Assembly: GCA_900542635.1 (NCBI GenBank)
Contig: UQOJ01000037.1
Span: 1 to 20,318, forward strand
Direction: 5' to 3'
DNA length: 20,318 nt
DNA from: an uncultured Collinsella sp.
GTDB taxonomy: Bacteria; Actinomycetota; Coriobacteriia; Coriobacteriales; Coriobacteriaceae
Below the pieces are notes generated by a model. The model saw nothing but the letters and a program-made list of their open reading frames with translations. It did not search any database and had not been told where the DNA came from. The first letter of the stretch is position 1, and every line of letters starts with the position of its first letter. Below are positions 1 through 7,678 of this stretch, piece after piece. Made by a program: the position numbers and the translations under genes.

Positions 1-54
1 TTCGGTCGCACGGAGAGCATTTCCCAGTTGACAAAACTATAGGAACACCCCCCC
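1..54. repeat. Left copy of terminal inverted repeat
   Basis: Positions 1-54 are the exact reverse complement of 20264-20317. Read outward, both begin with a G run followed by TGTTCCTATAGTTTTGTCAA. The left copy has one extra G (eight against seven). The same sequence leaving both ends suggests two copies of a mobile element or dispersed repeat, in opposite orientation, at which the assembly stopped. The element itself is outside the window and its family cannot be assigned. Confidence 0.75.
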
Positions 55-228
55 CTGAACAGAATCGCCGTTATCGGTTGACGGTGCGGCGATTGCCGCC
101 AGCGGCGACATGAGCGGCTGAGCGATGAGGCCCGCCGTCAAAACGGTTGCGACGGCGCGGTTGGCAACGCCCTTGACGTTGACGGCCTTAGCCCGAGGCT
201 CAAAGTGTTGTGGACTGTAGTTTGCCAT
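37..228 (-). pseudogene. 5' end of a secreted/surface protein gene, interrupted by the end repeat
   Basis: A minus-strand reading frame starts at ATG 228-226 with a good ribosome binding site (AAAGGGAG, 6 nt upstream). It encodes a typical export signal: a basic N-region (PRAKAVNVKGVANR), a hydrophobic core (about residues 25-45) and a signal peptidase site near AIA-AP (about residues 46-48). After about residue 57 the frame enters the 54-bp end repeat and meets TAG at 39-37. If the G run had seven rather than eight residues, the frame would stay open to the window edge. Most likely a mobile element inserted in the gene; alternatively the gene is intact and phase-variable through the G tract. 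The mature function cannot be told from the leader. Confidence 0.6.
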
Positions 229-271
229 GGCTTTCTCCCTTTGACACGGATGTATCCATACGCTTCAAAAT

Positions 272-377
272 GTAGGAGCTGATTTTTGAATTCTGTTGCG
301 CAACATTGGTCACCGGCGAATTTTTTGAAATTCGCGCTCTCGTGCTTCACAATTTCGTCACATACGTAGGAGCTGAT
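272..377. promoter_or_regulatory. Putative control region with paired repeats and palindromes
   Basis: The gap 229-535 separates the divergent secreted-protein fragment and the DUF389 gene. It holds a 12-bp direct repeat, GTAGGAGCTGAT, at 272-283 and 366-377. Between the copies are a perfect 10-bp palindrome GTTGCGCAAC (295-304) and an 8-bp-stem hairpin at 316-335 (GCGAATTT/AAATTCGC, 4-nt loop). I could not place a convincing -35/-10 pair. The arrangement suggests operator sites for the gene starting at 228, but that is inference. Confidence 0.35.
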
Positions 378-535
378 GCATCATATTCTTGCGGGATCGA
401 AATGAGCCTGTGATTTGCATTTGCTCCCGCGTCATCCGCCCTATCGGATTCCGCATCCAACAGACACCCCGCCCGCCACGGTGTAGAGTTAAGACAACGG
501 GCGCGTTGCGCGGACCGCGCTGGAACGAGGTGGAC

Positions 536-1675
536 ATGGAACTCGACAAACAACAGATCAAGCGACTACGCGAACGCCATCACCGGCGCCACGGCATCCG
601 CCCCGCCCATAGCGAGGCCATGGAGAACGCCACCCGCTTCCTAAAGCGCGCATTCAACATTCGCGAGGGTCGCGCGCCCTACCACGTGATCCGCAAGCGT
701 TTTGTAAACGGGGCGCGTCTGACTGGCTCCCACCTATGCATCCTCATCATCGCCATGCTCATCGCGAGCATCGGCCTCGATATCGATTCGGACATCGCCA
801 TCGTGGGCGCCATGCTCATCTGCCCGCTCATGGGATCGGTCCTTGCCATGGCATATGGCATCGCCACGCTCGACCGCGAGATTACCGTCGAAGCTGTCGC
901 CAGCCTTGCGCTGCAAATGGCCTTTTGCCTAGTCACATCCACGTTGTACTTCAAGCTCTCGCCCCTCGGCACCACCACGGCCGCCATCATTGACAACTCG
1001 ACGCCCACCGTGTGGGATCTTGCCGTCGCGCTCGCGGGCGGCTTTGCGGGTGGCCTGGGCAATTCGCGCGACCAGGAACCCGCCACGCTCATCGCCGGCG
1101 TAGCCGTGGCGACCGCGCTCATGCCGCCCCTGTGCGCGGCGGGTTACGGCATTGCCATCGCGAGCGGGTCGCTGTTCCTCTCGGCCCTCTACGAGTTTGG
1201 TATCAACGTCGTCTTTATCGCGCTGGCGGCCGAAGCCGTATTGCTTCTTTTACGTGTACCGCTCAAGCGTGACCTCAACGGCGACGGCATTGTGACCGCC
1301 GAGGAAAATGCCGAGGTCGATGAGCTGTCACGCAAGGTGCGCCGCCGCATCATCGTGGGCACGGTGATCTTTGCCATCCCCTGCATCGTTATGACCGCGG
1401 GTTCCATTGGTTCGGCGCAGGCCGGCGTGCAGGACGGCTACGGCGTCACCGAAACCACGCGCGAACTTGCCGCGGTGCTGCCGGGCTTTAAGGATTACAC
1501 CGTCGCCGTCGAGACCTCGGCCGCCGAAGGCGACGAGGAGGGCATCGTCGAGCGCGAGGTTGTCGCTCACGTGACGACAAGCGAGACGCTCGGGGCGCAC
1601 GACCGTCACGTCGCCCGCAAGCTCATCGACCTCAATGTGCCCGAACTCGATTGCGTGGAGTTTGACGTGAAGTGA
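536..1675 (+). CDS. DUF389 family integral membrane protein with EF-hand-like loop
   Basis: This 379-residue protein belongs to the DUF389 membrane family, which has no firmly assigned function. The diagnostic core is GVAVATALMPPLCAAGYG (about residues 187-204), with GAMLICPLMGSVLAMAYG (about 90-107). Hydrophobic segments lie near 62-82, 84-110, 118-140, 158-175, 181-210, 211-242 and 271-293. The N-terminal 60 residues are basic and probably cytoplasmic; the C-terminal 85 residues are soluble and acidic. I chose ATG 536 because GAGGTGG lies just upstream; the frame is open to an ATG at 389, but the extension is proline/arginine-rich and unlike the family. Residues 246-257 (DLNGDGIVTAEE) fit a canonical EF-hand calcium loop between the last two membrane blocks. 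The gene stands alone and ends at a terminator (1750-1789). Confidence 0.85.
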   Translation: MELDKQQIKRLRERHHRRHGIRPAHSEAMENATRFLKRAFNIREGRAPYHVIRKRFVNGARLTGSHLCILIIAMLIASIGLDIDSDIAIVGAMLICPLMGSVLAMAYGIATLDREITVEAVASLALQMAFCLVTSTLYFKLSPLGTTTAAIIDNSTPTVWDLAVALAGGFAGGLGNSRDQEPATLIAGVAVATALMPPLCAAGYGIAIASGSLFLSALYEFGINVVFIALAAEAVLLLLRVPLKRDLNGDGIVTAEENAEVDELSRKVRRRIIVGTVIFAIPCIVMTAGSIGSAQAGVQDGYGVTETTRELAAVLPGFKDYTVAVETSAAEGDEEGIVEREVVAHVTTSETLGAHDRHVARKLIDLNVPELDCVEFDVK

Positions 1676-1749
1676 TGCCGGCGCGGGATGAGCGCTCGCA
1701 CGGACGCAAGTTACGACGAGGCGCAGACGCGATACGGACACGAGCAAAT

Positions 1750-1789
1750 AGCGGGGCGCAGTTCACACCCGCGCCCCGCTCGCTGTTTT
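1750..1789 (+). terminator. Rho-independent terminator after the DUF389 gene
   Basis: A perfect 10-bp GC-rich stem (AGCGGGGCGC at 1750-1759, GCGCCCCGCT at 1771-1780) with an 11-nt loop is followed by CGCTGTTTT. It lies 75 bp after the stop codon at 1675. The rest of 1676-1885 shows no supported gene. Confidence 0.75.
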
Positions 1790-1885
1790 ATTGCCGTGAA
1801 TCAACTGACCGCATCGACATCGCCAGACTCCACCATAAACGCAGGTTTGGTGCTCACCAGATAAAATCGGGTCATTTTGCTATCT

Positions 1886-2248
1886 CTAAATAGATAGAGC
1901 TGACCCTGCTCGCGTCGGCGCGATATATACGCAACGTGAACCGTGCCGAATTCTTCGCCGTTTTCCTTTTAATATCAGGATGTTGGCGTCATCCGTACGC
2001 TTAAACTGTCCGTCTGTGCAGATTCCGTCTTGGTCGACCAGCTGCCATCGACAGTTGTCCTCCTCAAGAAAAGCCAGGGTTTCCCGACTCGTTTTGTCAT
2101 CCCGATAGAAACCATCAATGGCAAACCCTTCGGAAGCGCATTCCTGCATATAGGACGTTTCTCGGCTTATAGCAAACAGCCCTGTAGCGCCCAGGAGCAC
2201 AGCCAGGCAGACCACTGCAAGGGTTATCGAAATAGCACGGCGACCCAT
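1886..2248 (-). CDS. Small membrane-anchored or secreted protein of unknown function
   Basis: I do not recognise this 120-residue protein. It has one N-terminal hydrophobic segment (about residues 5-27, ISITLAVVCLAVLLGATGLF) after a short RR-containing N-region, so it is either exported or anchored with the rest outside. The outer part is polar and holds four cysteines (in QECAS, DNCRW, GICTD and SRCVY), which could form two disulfides, and ends in a basic KGKRRRIRHG stretch. The ribosome binding site is weak (GGTTGGG). Composition is less GC-biased than the neighbours, suggesting relaxed selection or recent acquisition. It lies downstream of, and in the same direction as, the sulfotransferase-like remnant, with no clear promoter of its own. 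Confidence 0.55.
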   Translation of the reverse strand: MGRRAISITLAVVCLAVLLGATGLFAISRETSYMQECASEGFAIDGFYRDDKTSRETLAFLEEDNCRWQLVDQDGICTDGQFKRTDDANILILKGKRRRIRHGSRCVYIAPTRAGSALSI

Positions 2249-2316
2249 GTTAGCCCAACCGATAGTTGTTTAACGGAGCACGAAACATACCTGGAACCTC
2301 CGATATCAGGGGGAAC

Positions 2317-2336
2317 GTCGCCAGCAGGCTGGCGAC
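2317..2336. repeat. Short perfect hairpin
   Basis: An 8-bp perfect stem (GTCGCCAG at 2317-2324, CTGGCGAC at 2329-2336) encloses the loop CAGG. No U-run follows in either direction, so it is not a standard terminator. It lies between the small anchored protein and the sulfotransferase-like remnant. Confidence 0.4.
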
Positions 2337-2438
2337 AACTATATGTTTCTGACATCAAACCATATGGCTGCCACTCGCGGAGGGGGCATCGGCGAACGGC
2401 GTGTTTTCATACTCCATTGGTCAAACCTAAGCGCAGCG

Positions 2439-2821
2439 CTACAGCTCGTACTTGTACACGCGGTAGATGTACTTCTCGGCTTCCATCTCGTAGGCACGCG
2501 CGGTCTCGCCCACCGTAAAGATGCGCCCAAACGAATGCGTGCCCTTGCTGTAATCAGTCACTACCGCGGCGCCAGCTGGCCCCAGTCGAACTTGGGATAG
2601 CTCTCGGCCGCACCAAAGTTGTTGTCGTACAGCAGCACCTGGTAGCGACTGGTCGTTGCCGTGTCAGAACTCGGCAGATAGGTCACACCGTGCTGGCCTG
2701 CGTTGAGCGAAAAAACGCCTTGGGCCTGCAGTAACTTGTCCTCAAAGCCCGAACCGGCCCAAAAATCGGGCAAGCCCACGGAAGGCTGTAGCAAGGTCAT
2801 TTGCGCAACATATGTCCAGCA
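2439..2821 (-). pseudogene. Decayed arylsulfate sulfotransferase-like gene (C-terminal remnant)
   Basis: Two minus-strand frames together read like the C-terminal part of an anaerobe-type aryl-sulfate sulfotransferase. The upstream frame (about 2821-2562) contains NAGQHGVTYLPSS and YQVLLYDNNFGAAESYPKFDW, resembling the family's GQH...LYDNN.G...P.FDW stretch, and runs into a stop at 2563-2561. The next frame (about 2567-2439) continues with VVTDYSKGTHSFGRIFTVGE and ends EAEKYIYRVYKYEL, a typical-looking family C-terminus. A frameshift near 2565-2585 is needed to join them. The joined product lacks the N-terminal region and probably several dozen residues just before the C-terminal motif. No start codon or ribosome binding site is present, and a terminator sits directly upstream. 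Assignment is from memory of family motifs only. Confidence 0.5.
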
Positions 2822-2862
2822 AAAACGGGTGGTAGCCGGTACAGCTACCACCCGTTTGTCTC
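2822..2862 (-). terminator. Terminator of the TetR-activase operon
   Basis: A 14-bp perfect stem (AAACGGGTGGTAGC at 2823-2836, GCTACCACCCGTTT at 2844-2857) with a 7-nt loop lies 29 bp past the activase stop. Read on the minus strand it ends in GTTTTTGC, a reasonable U-run. It should close the minus-strand operon. Confidence 0.85.
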
Positions 2863-2885
2863 ATATCTAGCCCATAGCAGGCAAG

Positions 2886-5800
2886 CTACTTCTTAATGCC
2901 GCGTCCCAGACGCTTGGCGACCGATGCAACGGCCTCCTCGCTGGCCGGCCCACAGCTCACGCAGCCGTCATGGGCACGCATCTGGCCGGTGACCTCGTCC
3001 ATCGCGAGCGGCGCCACCTTCTCGAGCTTAAAGCCCTTGCCGGCGCGCATGTTCTCCTTGGCCACGCTGATCATGAGCTTAATGCGGTTGAGCTGGTTGA
3101 CCTCGGACGCACCGGGGTCGTAGTCCACCGCGACGATGTTGCTCTCAGGATGTTGACGGCGCAGCTCCTTGATCACGGCCTTGCCCACCACGTGATTGGG
3201 CAGGCACGCGAAGGGCTGCGTGCAGATGATGTTAGGTGCGCCATGGTCAATCAGGTCGAGCATCTCGGCCGTGAGCAGCCAGCCTTCACCCATGTTGTTG
3301 CACACCGAAAGCACCGTGCGGGCCTTGTCGGCCATGGTGCCGATGCGCTCGGGCGCCTCAAAGCGGCGGGACTTTTCGAGCATCTCCTCCACCGGCGTAC
3401 GCATCCAGTCCACGAGCTTGATGAGCGCCTGCATGCCCGCACGCGTTGTAGCAGAGCTACCCAGCTCGTCCTTCTGCAGCTCGGCGTTGCTCATGGAGTA
3501 CAGGAAGAAGTCGAGCAGGCCCGGCACCACGGCCTCGCAACCCTCGCGCTCGATCACGTCGACCACATGGTTGTTGGCCGTGGGATGGAACTTGACCAAG
3601 ATCTCGCCGACCACGCCCACACGCGGCTTGGTGCCCTCGCCCACGAGCGGCATGGTGTCGAACGCGCGGATGGCCTCGCGGCACAGCTTGGTGTAGTTGT
3701 GGCGATTGAACTTGGGCGCCAGTTTGCGGGCGCGCGCCATGTACTCCTCGTAGAGCGCGTTGGCGGCGCCGGGCGTGGCCTCGTACGGGCGGCAGCGGTA
3801 GAGCATCTGCATCATCACGTCGCCAAAAAGCACCGCGTACACGGCCTGCTTGAGCAGCGCCGGCGTAATCTTAAAGCCGGGGTTGTCCTCGCCCAGCGCC
3901 ACGGCCGAAAGCGAGATCACCGGAATCTCGGGGTGGCCGCTCTCGCGCAGGGCCTTGCGGATGAGTGCGATGTAGTTGGTGGCACGGCAGCCGCCGCCGG
4001 TCTGGCTGATAACCACGGCCGTCTTGGACAGGTCGTACCGACCGCTCTCGATGGCCTCCATAATCTGGCCCGTCACCAGGATCGACGGATAGCAGATGTC
4101 GTTGTTCACGTAGCGCAGGCCGGCCTCGACGGCATCGTGATCGGTCGAGGGCAGCAGCTCCAAGTTGTAGCCAGCACCACGGAATACCTCTTTGACCAGG
4201 TCAAAGTGGATCGGCGCCATCTGCGGGCACAGGATGGTGTAGCCCTCCTCGCGCATCTGCTCGGTAAAGGGTACCTTGGGCCATGCGGTCGATGCACTCT
4301 CGCGCTGCGCCTCGAACGTATACTTGCGGCTCGCGAACGCGGGGGCATCCGTGGAAGGCGCCACCGGCGCGGCATCGCCCTGCTCGTAGGCCTCGCCCGC
4401 GGCCGTGGCCTCTGCCAGGCGCTCGGCCTCCTGGTCCTTGAGCGCCGCCATGAGCGAACGGATGCGGATGCGCGCGGCACCCAGGTTGGACACCTCGTCG
4501 ATCTTGAGCACGGTGTAGATCTTGCCGCTGGCCTCCAGGATCTCCTGCACCTGGTCGGTGGTCAGGGCGTCCAGACCGCAGCCGAAAGAGTTGAGCTGGA
4601 TCAGGTCCAGGTCGTTGCGCATCGTCACAAAACGGGCGACGGCGTACAGGCGGCTGTGGTACATCCACTGGTCGACGACGCGAATCGGACGCTCGGGCTT
4701 TACCAGATGCGCGAGCGAATCCTCGGTAAAGACCGCAAAGCCAAAGCTCGAGATAAGCTCGGGCAGGGCATGGTTGATCTCGGGGTCGTTGTGGTAGGGG
4801 CGGCCGGCGAGCACAATGCCATGGCCACCGTGGTCCTCGACCCACTTAAGGGCCTCCTCGCCCATGGTCTGGATGTCCTCGTGGAAACGCGCGTCGGCCT
4901 CGTAGGCGGCGTTGACGGCGGCATCGACCTCGGAGCGTGTGATCTTGGGACCGCGCACGCGGCCGCGACCGGCTTGCGCATCGGCCACGCGATCAACGGC
5001 GAGCACCTGGTACAGACGGAGCTTGAGCTCGGTCTTATCGTGATAGGGCACAAACGGATACAGGAACTCGATGTTCTGCTCGCGAATCTCGTCGATGTTG
5101 AGCGCCAGCGCCGTGGGGTAGCTCATGACGATGGGGCAGTTATAGCAGTTGCCGGCGGTCGGATCTTCCTTGCGCTCCCAGCGCACGCACGGCATCCAAA
5201 TGAAGTCGACATCGCGGTCGATAAGGTTCATCACATGGCCGTGGCTCATCTTTGCCGGATAGCACACGCTCTCGGACGGCATGGACTCGATGCCCGCCTG
5301 GTAGGTCTTCTTGCTCGACTGGTCGGACAGCTGCACGCTAAAGCCCAGGCGCGTAAAGAACGCATGCCAGAAGGGGTAGTTCTCGTACATGTTGAGCGCG
5401 CGCGGGATACCCACGGTGCCGCGCGGGGCCTCGTCGGGGCTCAGCACCTCGCGGTTAAAGAGCAGCTCGTTTTTCTTTTTGAAGAGGTTGGGCGCCTCGG
5501 TCTTCTGCTTTTTGTGGCCGGCGCCCTTCTCGCAGCGATTGCCGGTAATGAAGCGCCTGCCGCCGCCAAAGTCGTTGACGGTAAGCTGGCAGTTGTTGGA
5601 GCAGCGACCGCAGCGGACATGCTTTTGCGTCACGGTGAGGTGCGCGATGTCCTCGGCCGAGAGGATGGTCGAGATGCCATCGGCGCCGGCACGATCGCGG
5701 GCGAGCAGGGCCGCGCCGTAGGCGCCCATGCAGCCGGCGATGTCGGGACGCACGGCGTGCACGCCGGTGAGTTGCTCAAACGCACGCAGCGTGGCGTCGG

Positions 5801-7667
5801 ACATAAAGGTGCCGCCCTGGACGATCACCTGGCTGCCGATCTCTTTGGGGTCGCGCAGCTTAATGACCTTGAACAGGGCATTCTTGATGACGGAATAGGA
5901 CAGGCCGGCCGCGATGTCGCCCACCGTGGCGCCTTCCTTTTGCGCCTGCTTGACACGCGAGTTCATAAAGACCGTGCAGCGGCTGCCCAGGTCGACGGGG
6001 GCCTTGGCATGGATGGCAGCGTTGGCGAACGCGCGCACGTCCATGTTCATAGAGACGGCGAAGCTCTCGATAAAGCTACCGCAACCCGACGAGCAGGCCT
6101 CGTTGAGCATGATGTGCTCGATAACGCCGTCCTTGACGCGCAGGCACTTCATGTCCTGGCCGCCGATGTCCAGAATGAACTCCACGCCGGGCAGGAATGC
6201 CTTGGCGCCACGCAGGTGCGCGACGGTCTCGATCTCGCCGGAGTCGGCCTTGAGGGCCTCGATGAGCAGCGCCTCGCCGTAGCCCGTGGTGGTCACGTGG
6301 CCGATGGTGCAGCCTGCAGGGATATGGTTGTAGAAATCGGCCATGATGACCTTGGCCGTGCCCAGGATGTCACCGTTGTTGTTGCCGTACCAGGTGTGCA
6401 ACAGCTGGCCGTCCTCGCCCACGAGCGCGGCCTTCATGGTGGTGGAACCGGCGTCGATGCCGATGAACACGCGTCCGGTGTAGCCGTCGAGCTTGCCCTT
6501 GGGGACGACCTCGGTGTCGTGGCGGGTTTTGAACTCGGCAAAGTCCTCGTCAGTGGCAAAGAGCGGATCCAGACGCTCGACCTCGGCACCCTGCGTGTCA
6601 CCCAGGGCATCGATGGCCTCGATGAGCTGCGGGAACGTGCTGAGTTTATTGGACTCGTGCGCCATGGCGGCGCCGCTCGCCACAAACAGGTGAGCGTTTT
6701 GGGGCACGATACGGTGCTCCTCGTCCAGGTTAAGCGTAAGGTAGAAGCGGTGGCGCAGCTCGGAGAGGTACTGCAGCGGGCCGCCCAGGAAGGCGACGTT
6801 GCCGCGAATGGGACGGCCGCACGCCAGGCCCGAGATAGTCTGGGTCACGACAGCCTGGAAGATGGAGGCCGCCACGTCCTCGGGGCGGGCGCCTTCGTTG
6901 AGCAACGGCTGGACGTCGGTCTTGGCAAAAACGCCGCAGCGGCTGGCGATGGGATAGATGGTGGTGGCGTTGGCCGCGAGCTCGTTGAGGCCGCTCGCGT
7001 CGGTGTGCAGCAGGGTTGCCATCTGATCGATGAACGCGCCTGTGCCGCCGGCGCAGGTGCCGTTCATGCGCTGCTCGATGCCGTTGTCGAAGTAGATGAT
7101 CTTGGCGTCCTCGCCGCCCAGCTCGATGGCGACATCGGTGGCCGGGATAAGGGTCTCGACGGCACGCTTGCTGGCGATGACCTCCTGGACAAACTCCAGG
7201 TCGAGCCATTGGGACAGCAGCAGGCCGCCCGAGCCGGTAATGGCGCAGGTCATCTGGGCCGTCGGCAGCACGGTCGCAGCACCCTCGAACAGGTCGCGGG
7301 CGCAAGCGCGGACGTCGGTGTGGTGACGCTGGTACTTGGCATAGACAATCTGGTTGTCGTCGTTGAGCACAGCGAGCTTAACGGTGGTGGAACCCACGTC
7401 GATGCCCAGGTGCAGGTTGCCGCGAGCGGCCTCGGGGTTGAAGATCGCGCCTTCGGGGGCCTGGGCGGCGGCTACGGGCTCAGCGGCGGTGGCGGGCTCG
7501 CTGACGACGGACGTCTCCCCTGCCACGTTCTTGGCATCGGCAACTGCCTCAGCAACTTTCTCGGCAGCCGCGGTCGCCGCCTTCTGCGCGGCGTCCACCA
7601 CGGCGGGTGCAGCCTCACGCGCGGCAGCGACCATTCGGTCCTTAATGCCCTCGACGAGTTTGCTCAT
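2886..7667 (-). CDS. Giant acyl-CoA dehydratase activase / dehydratase-like iron-sulfur fusion protein
   Basis: This 1593-residue protein joins modules related to the ATP-driven electron donors of 2-hydroxyacyl-CoA dehydratases. Residues 1-85 are an Ala-rich charged leader. Two ASKHA ATPase (BcrAD/BadFG) domains follow, with phosphate loops DVGSTT (90-95) and DAGSTT (405-410). Each keeps the cysteine pair that holds the bridging [4Fe-4S] cluster in HgdC: C205/C244 and C525/C564. Residues 680-1000 (DUF2229-like) hold CxxCx3C...C (686, 689, 693, 712), C802 and C827/C841/C844. Residues 1140-1535 resemble HgdB-type domains, with NDICYPS (C1192), GGGCRATN (C1227) and C1482/C1488; C1569 and C1572 close the chain. 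RBS AAGAGGAG overlaps the TetR stop, and the gap is 11 bp. No separate dehydratase subunits lie nearby. The substrate is unknown; low-potential reduction is the likely role. Confidence 0.9.
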   Translation of the reverse strand: MSKLVEGIKDRMVAAAREAAPAVVDAAQKAATAAAEKVAEAVADAKNVAGETSVVSEPATAAEPVAAAQAPEGAIFNPEAARGNLHLGIDVGSTTVKLAVLNDDNQIVYAKYQRHHTDVRACARDLFEGAATVLPTAQMTCAITGSGGLLLSQWLDLEFVQEVIASKRAVETLIPATDVAIELGGEDAKIIYFDNGIEQRMNGTCAGGTGAFIDQMATLLHTDASGLNELAANATTIYPIASRCGVFAKTDVQPLLNEGARPEDVAASIFQAVVTQTISGLACGRPIRGNVAFLGGPLQYLSELRHRFYLTLNLDEEHRIVPQNAHLFVASGAAMAHESNKLSTFPQLIEAIDALGDTQGAEVERLDPLFATDEDFAEFKTRHDTEVVPKGKLDGYTGRVFIGIDAGSTTMKAALVGEDGQLLHTWYGNNNGDILGTAKVIMADFYNHIPAGCTIGHVTTTGYGEALLIEALKADSGEIETVAHLRGAKAFLPGVEFILDIGGQDMKCLRVKDGVIEHIMLNEACSSGCGSFIESFAVSMNMDVRAFANAAIHAKAPVDLGSRCTVFMNSRVKQAQKEGATVGDIAAGLSYSVIKNALFKVIKLRDPKEIGSQVIVQGGTFMSDATLRAFEQLTGVHAVRPDIAGCMGAYGAALLARDRAGADGISTILSAEDIAHLTVTQKHVRCGRCSNNCQLTVNDFGGGRRFITGNRCEKGAGHKKQKTEAPNLFKKKNELLFNREVLSPDEAPRGTVGIPRALNMYENYPFWHAFFTRLGFSVQLSDQSSKKTYQAGIESMPSESVCYPAKMSHGHVMNLIDRDVDFIWMPCVRWERKEDPTAGNCYNCPIVMSYPTALALNIDEIREQNIEFLYPFVPYHDKTELKLRLYQVLAVDRVADAQAGRGRVRGPKITRSEVDAAVNAAYEADARFHEDIQTMGEEALKWVEDHGGHGIVLAGRPYHNDPEINHALPELISSFGFAVFTEDSLAHLVKPERPIRVVDQWMYHSRLYAVARFVTMRNDLDLIQLNSFGCGLDALTTDQVQEILEASGKIYTVLKIDEVSNLGAARIRIRSLMAALKDQEAERLAEATAAGEAYEQGDAAPVAPSTDAPAFASRKYTFEAQRESASTAWPKVPFTEQMREEGYTILCPQMAPIHFDLVKEVFRGAGYNLELLPSTDHDAVEAGLRYVNNDICYPSILVTGQIMEAIESGRYDLSKTAVVISQTGGGCRATNYIALIRKALRESGHPEIPVISLSAVALGEDNPGFKITPALLKQAVYAVLFGDVMMQMLYRCRPYEATPGAANALYEEYMARARKLAPKFNRHNYTKLCREAIRAFDTMPLVGEGTKPRVGVVGEILVKFHPTANNHVVDVIEREGCEAVVPGLLDFFLYSMSNAELQKDELGSSATTRAGMQALIKLVDWMRTPVEEMLEKSRRFEAPERIGTMADKARTVLSVCNNMGEGWLLTAEMLDLIDHGAPNIICTQPFACLPNHVVGKAVIKELRRQHPESNIVAVDYDPGASEVNQLNRIKLMISVAKENMRAGKGFKLEKVAPLAMDEVTGQMRAHDGCVSCGPASEEAVASVAKRLGRGIKK

Positions 7668-7678
7668 TGTCTCTCCTC

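Noticed and set aside
1672..1893. Plus-strand 73-codon frame after the DUF389 gene
   Set aside because: It contains the terminator hairpin, has no RBS, and overlaps the end of the minus-strand gene.
2561..2851. An intact 96-residue protein starting at 2851
   Set aside because: Its first codons lie within the activase terminator stem and lack an RBS; the rest reads as a sulfotransferase-like fragment, so it is part of a pseudogene.
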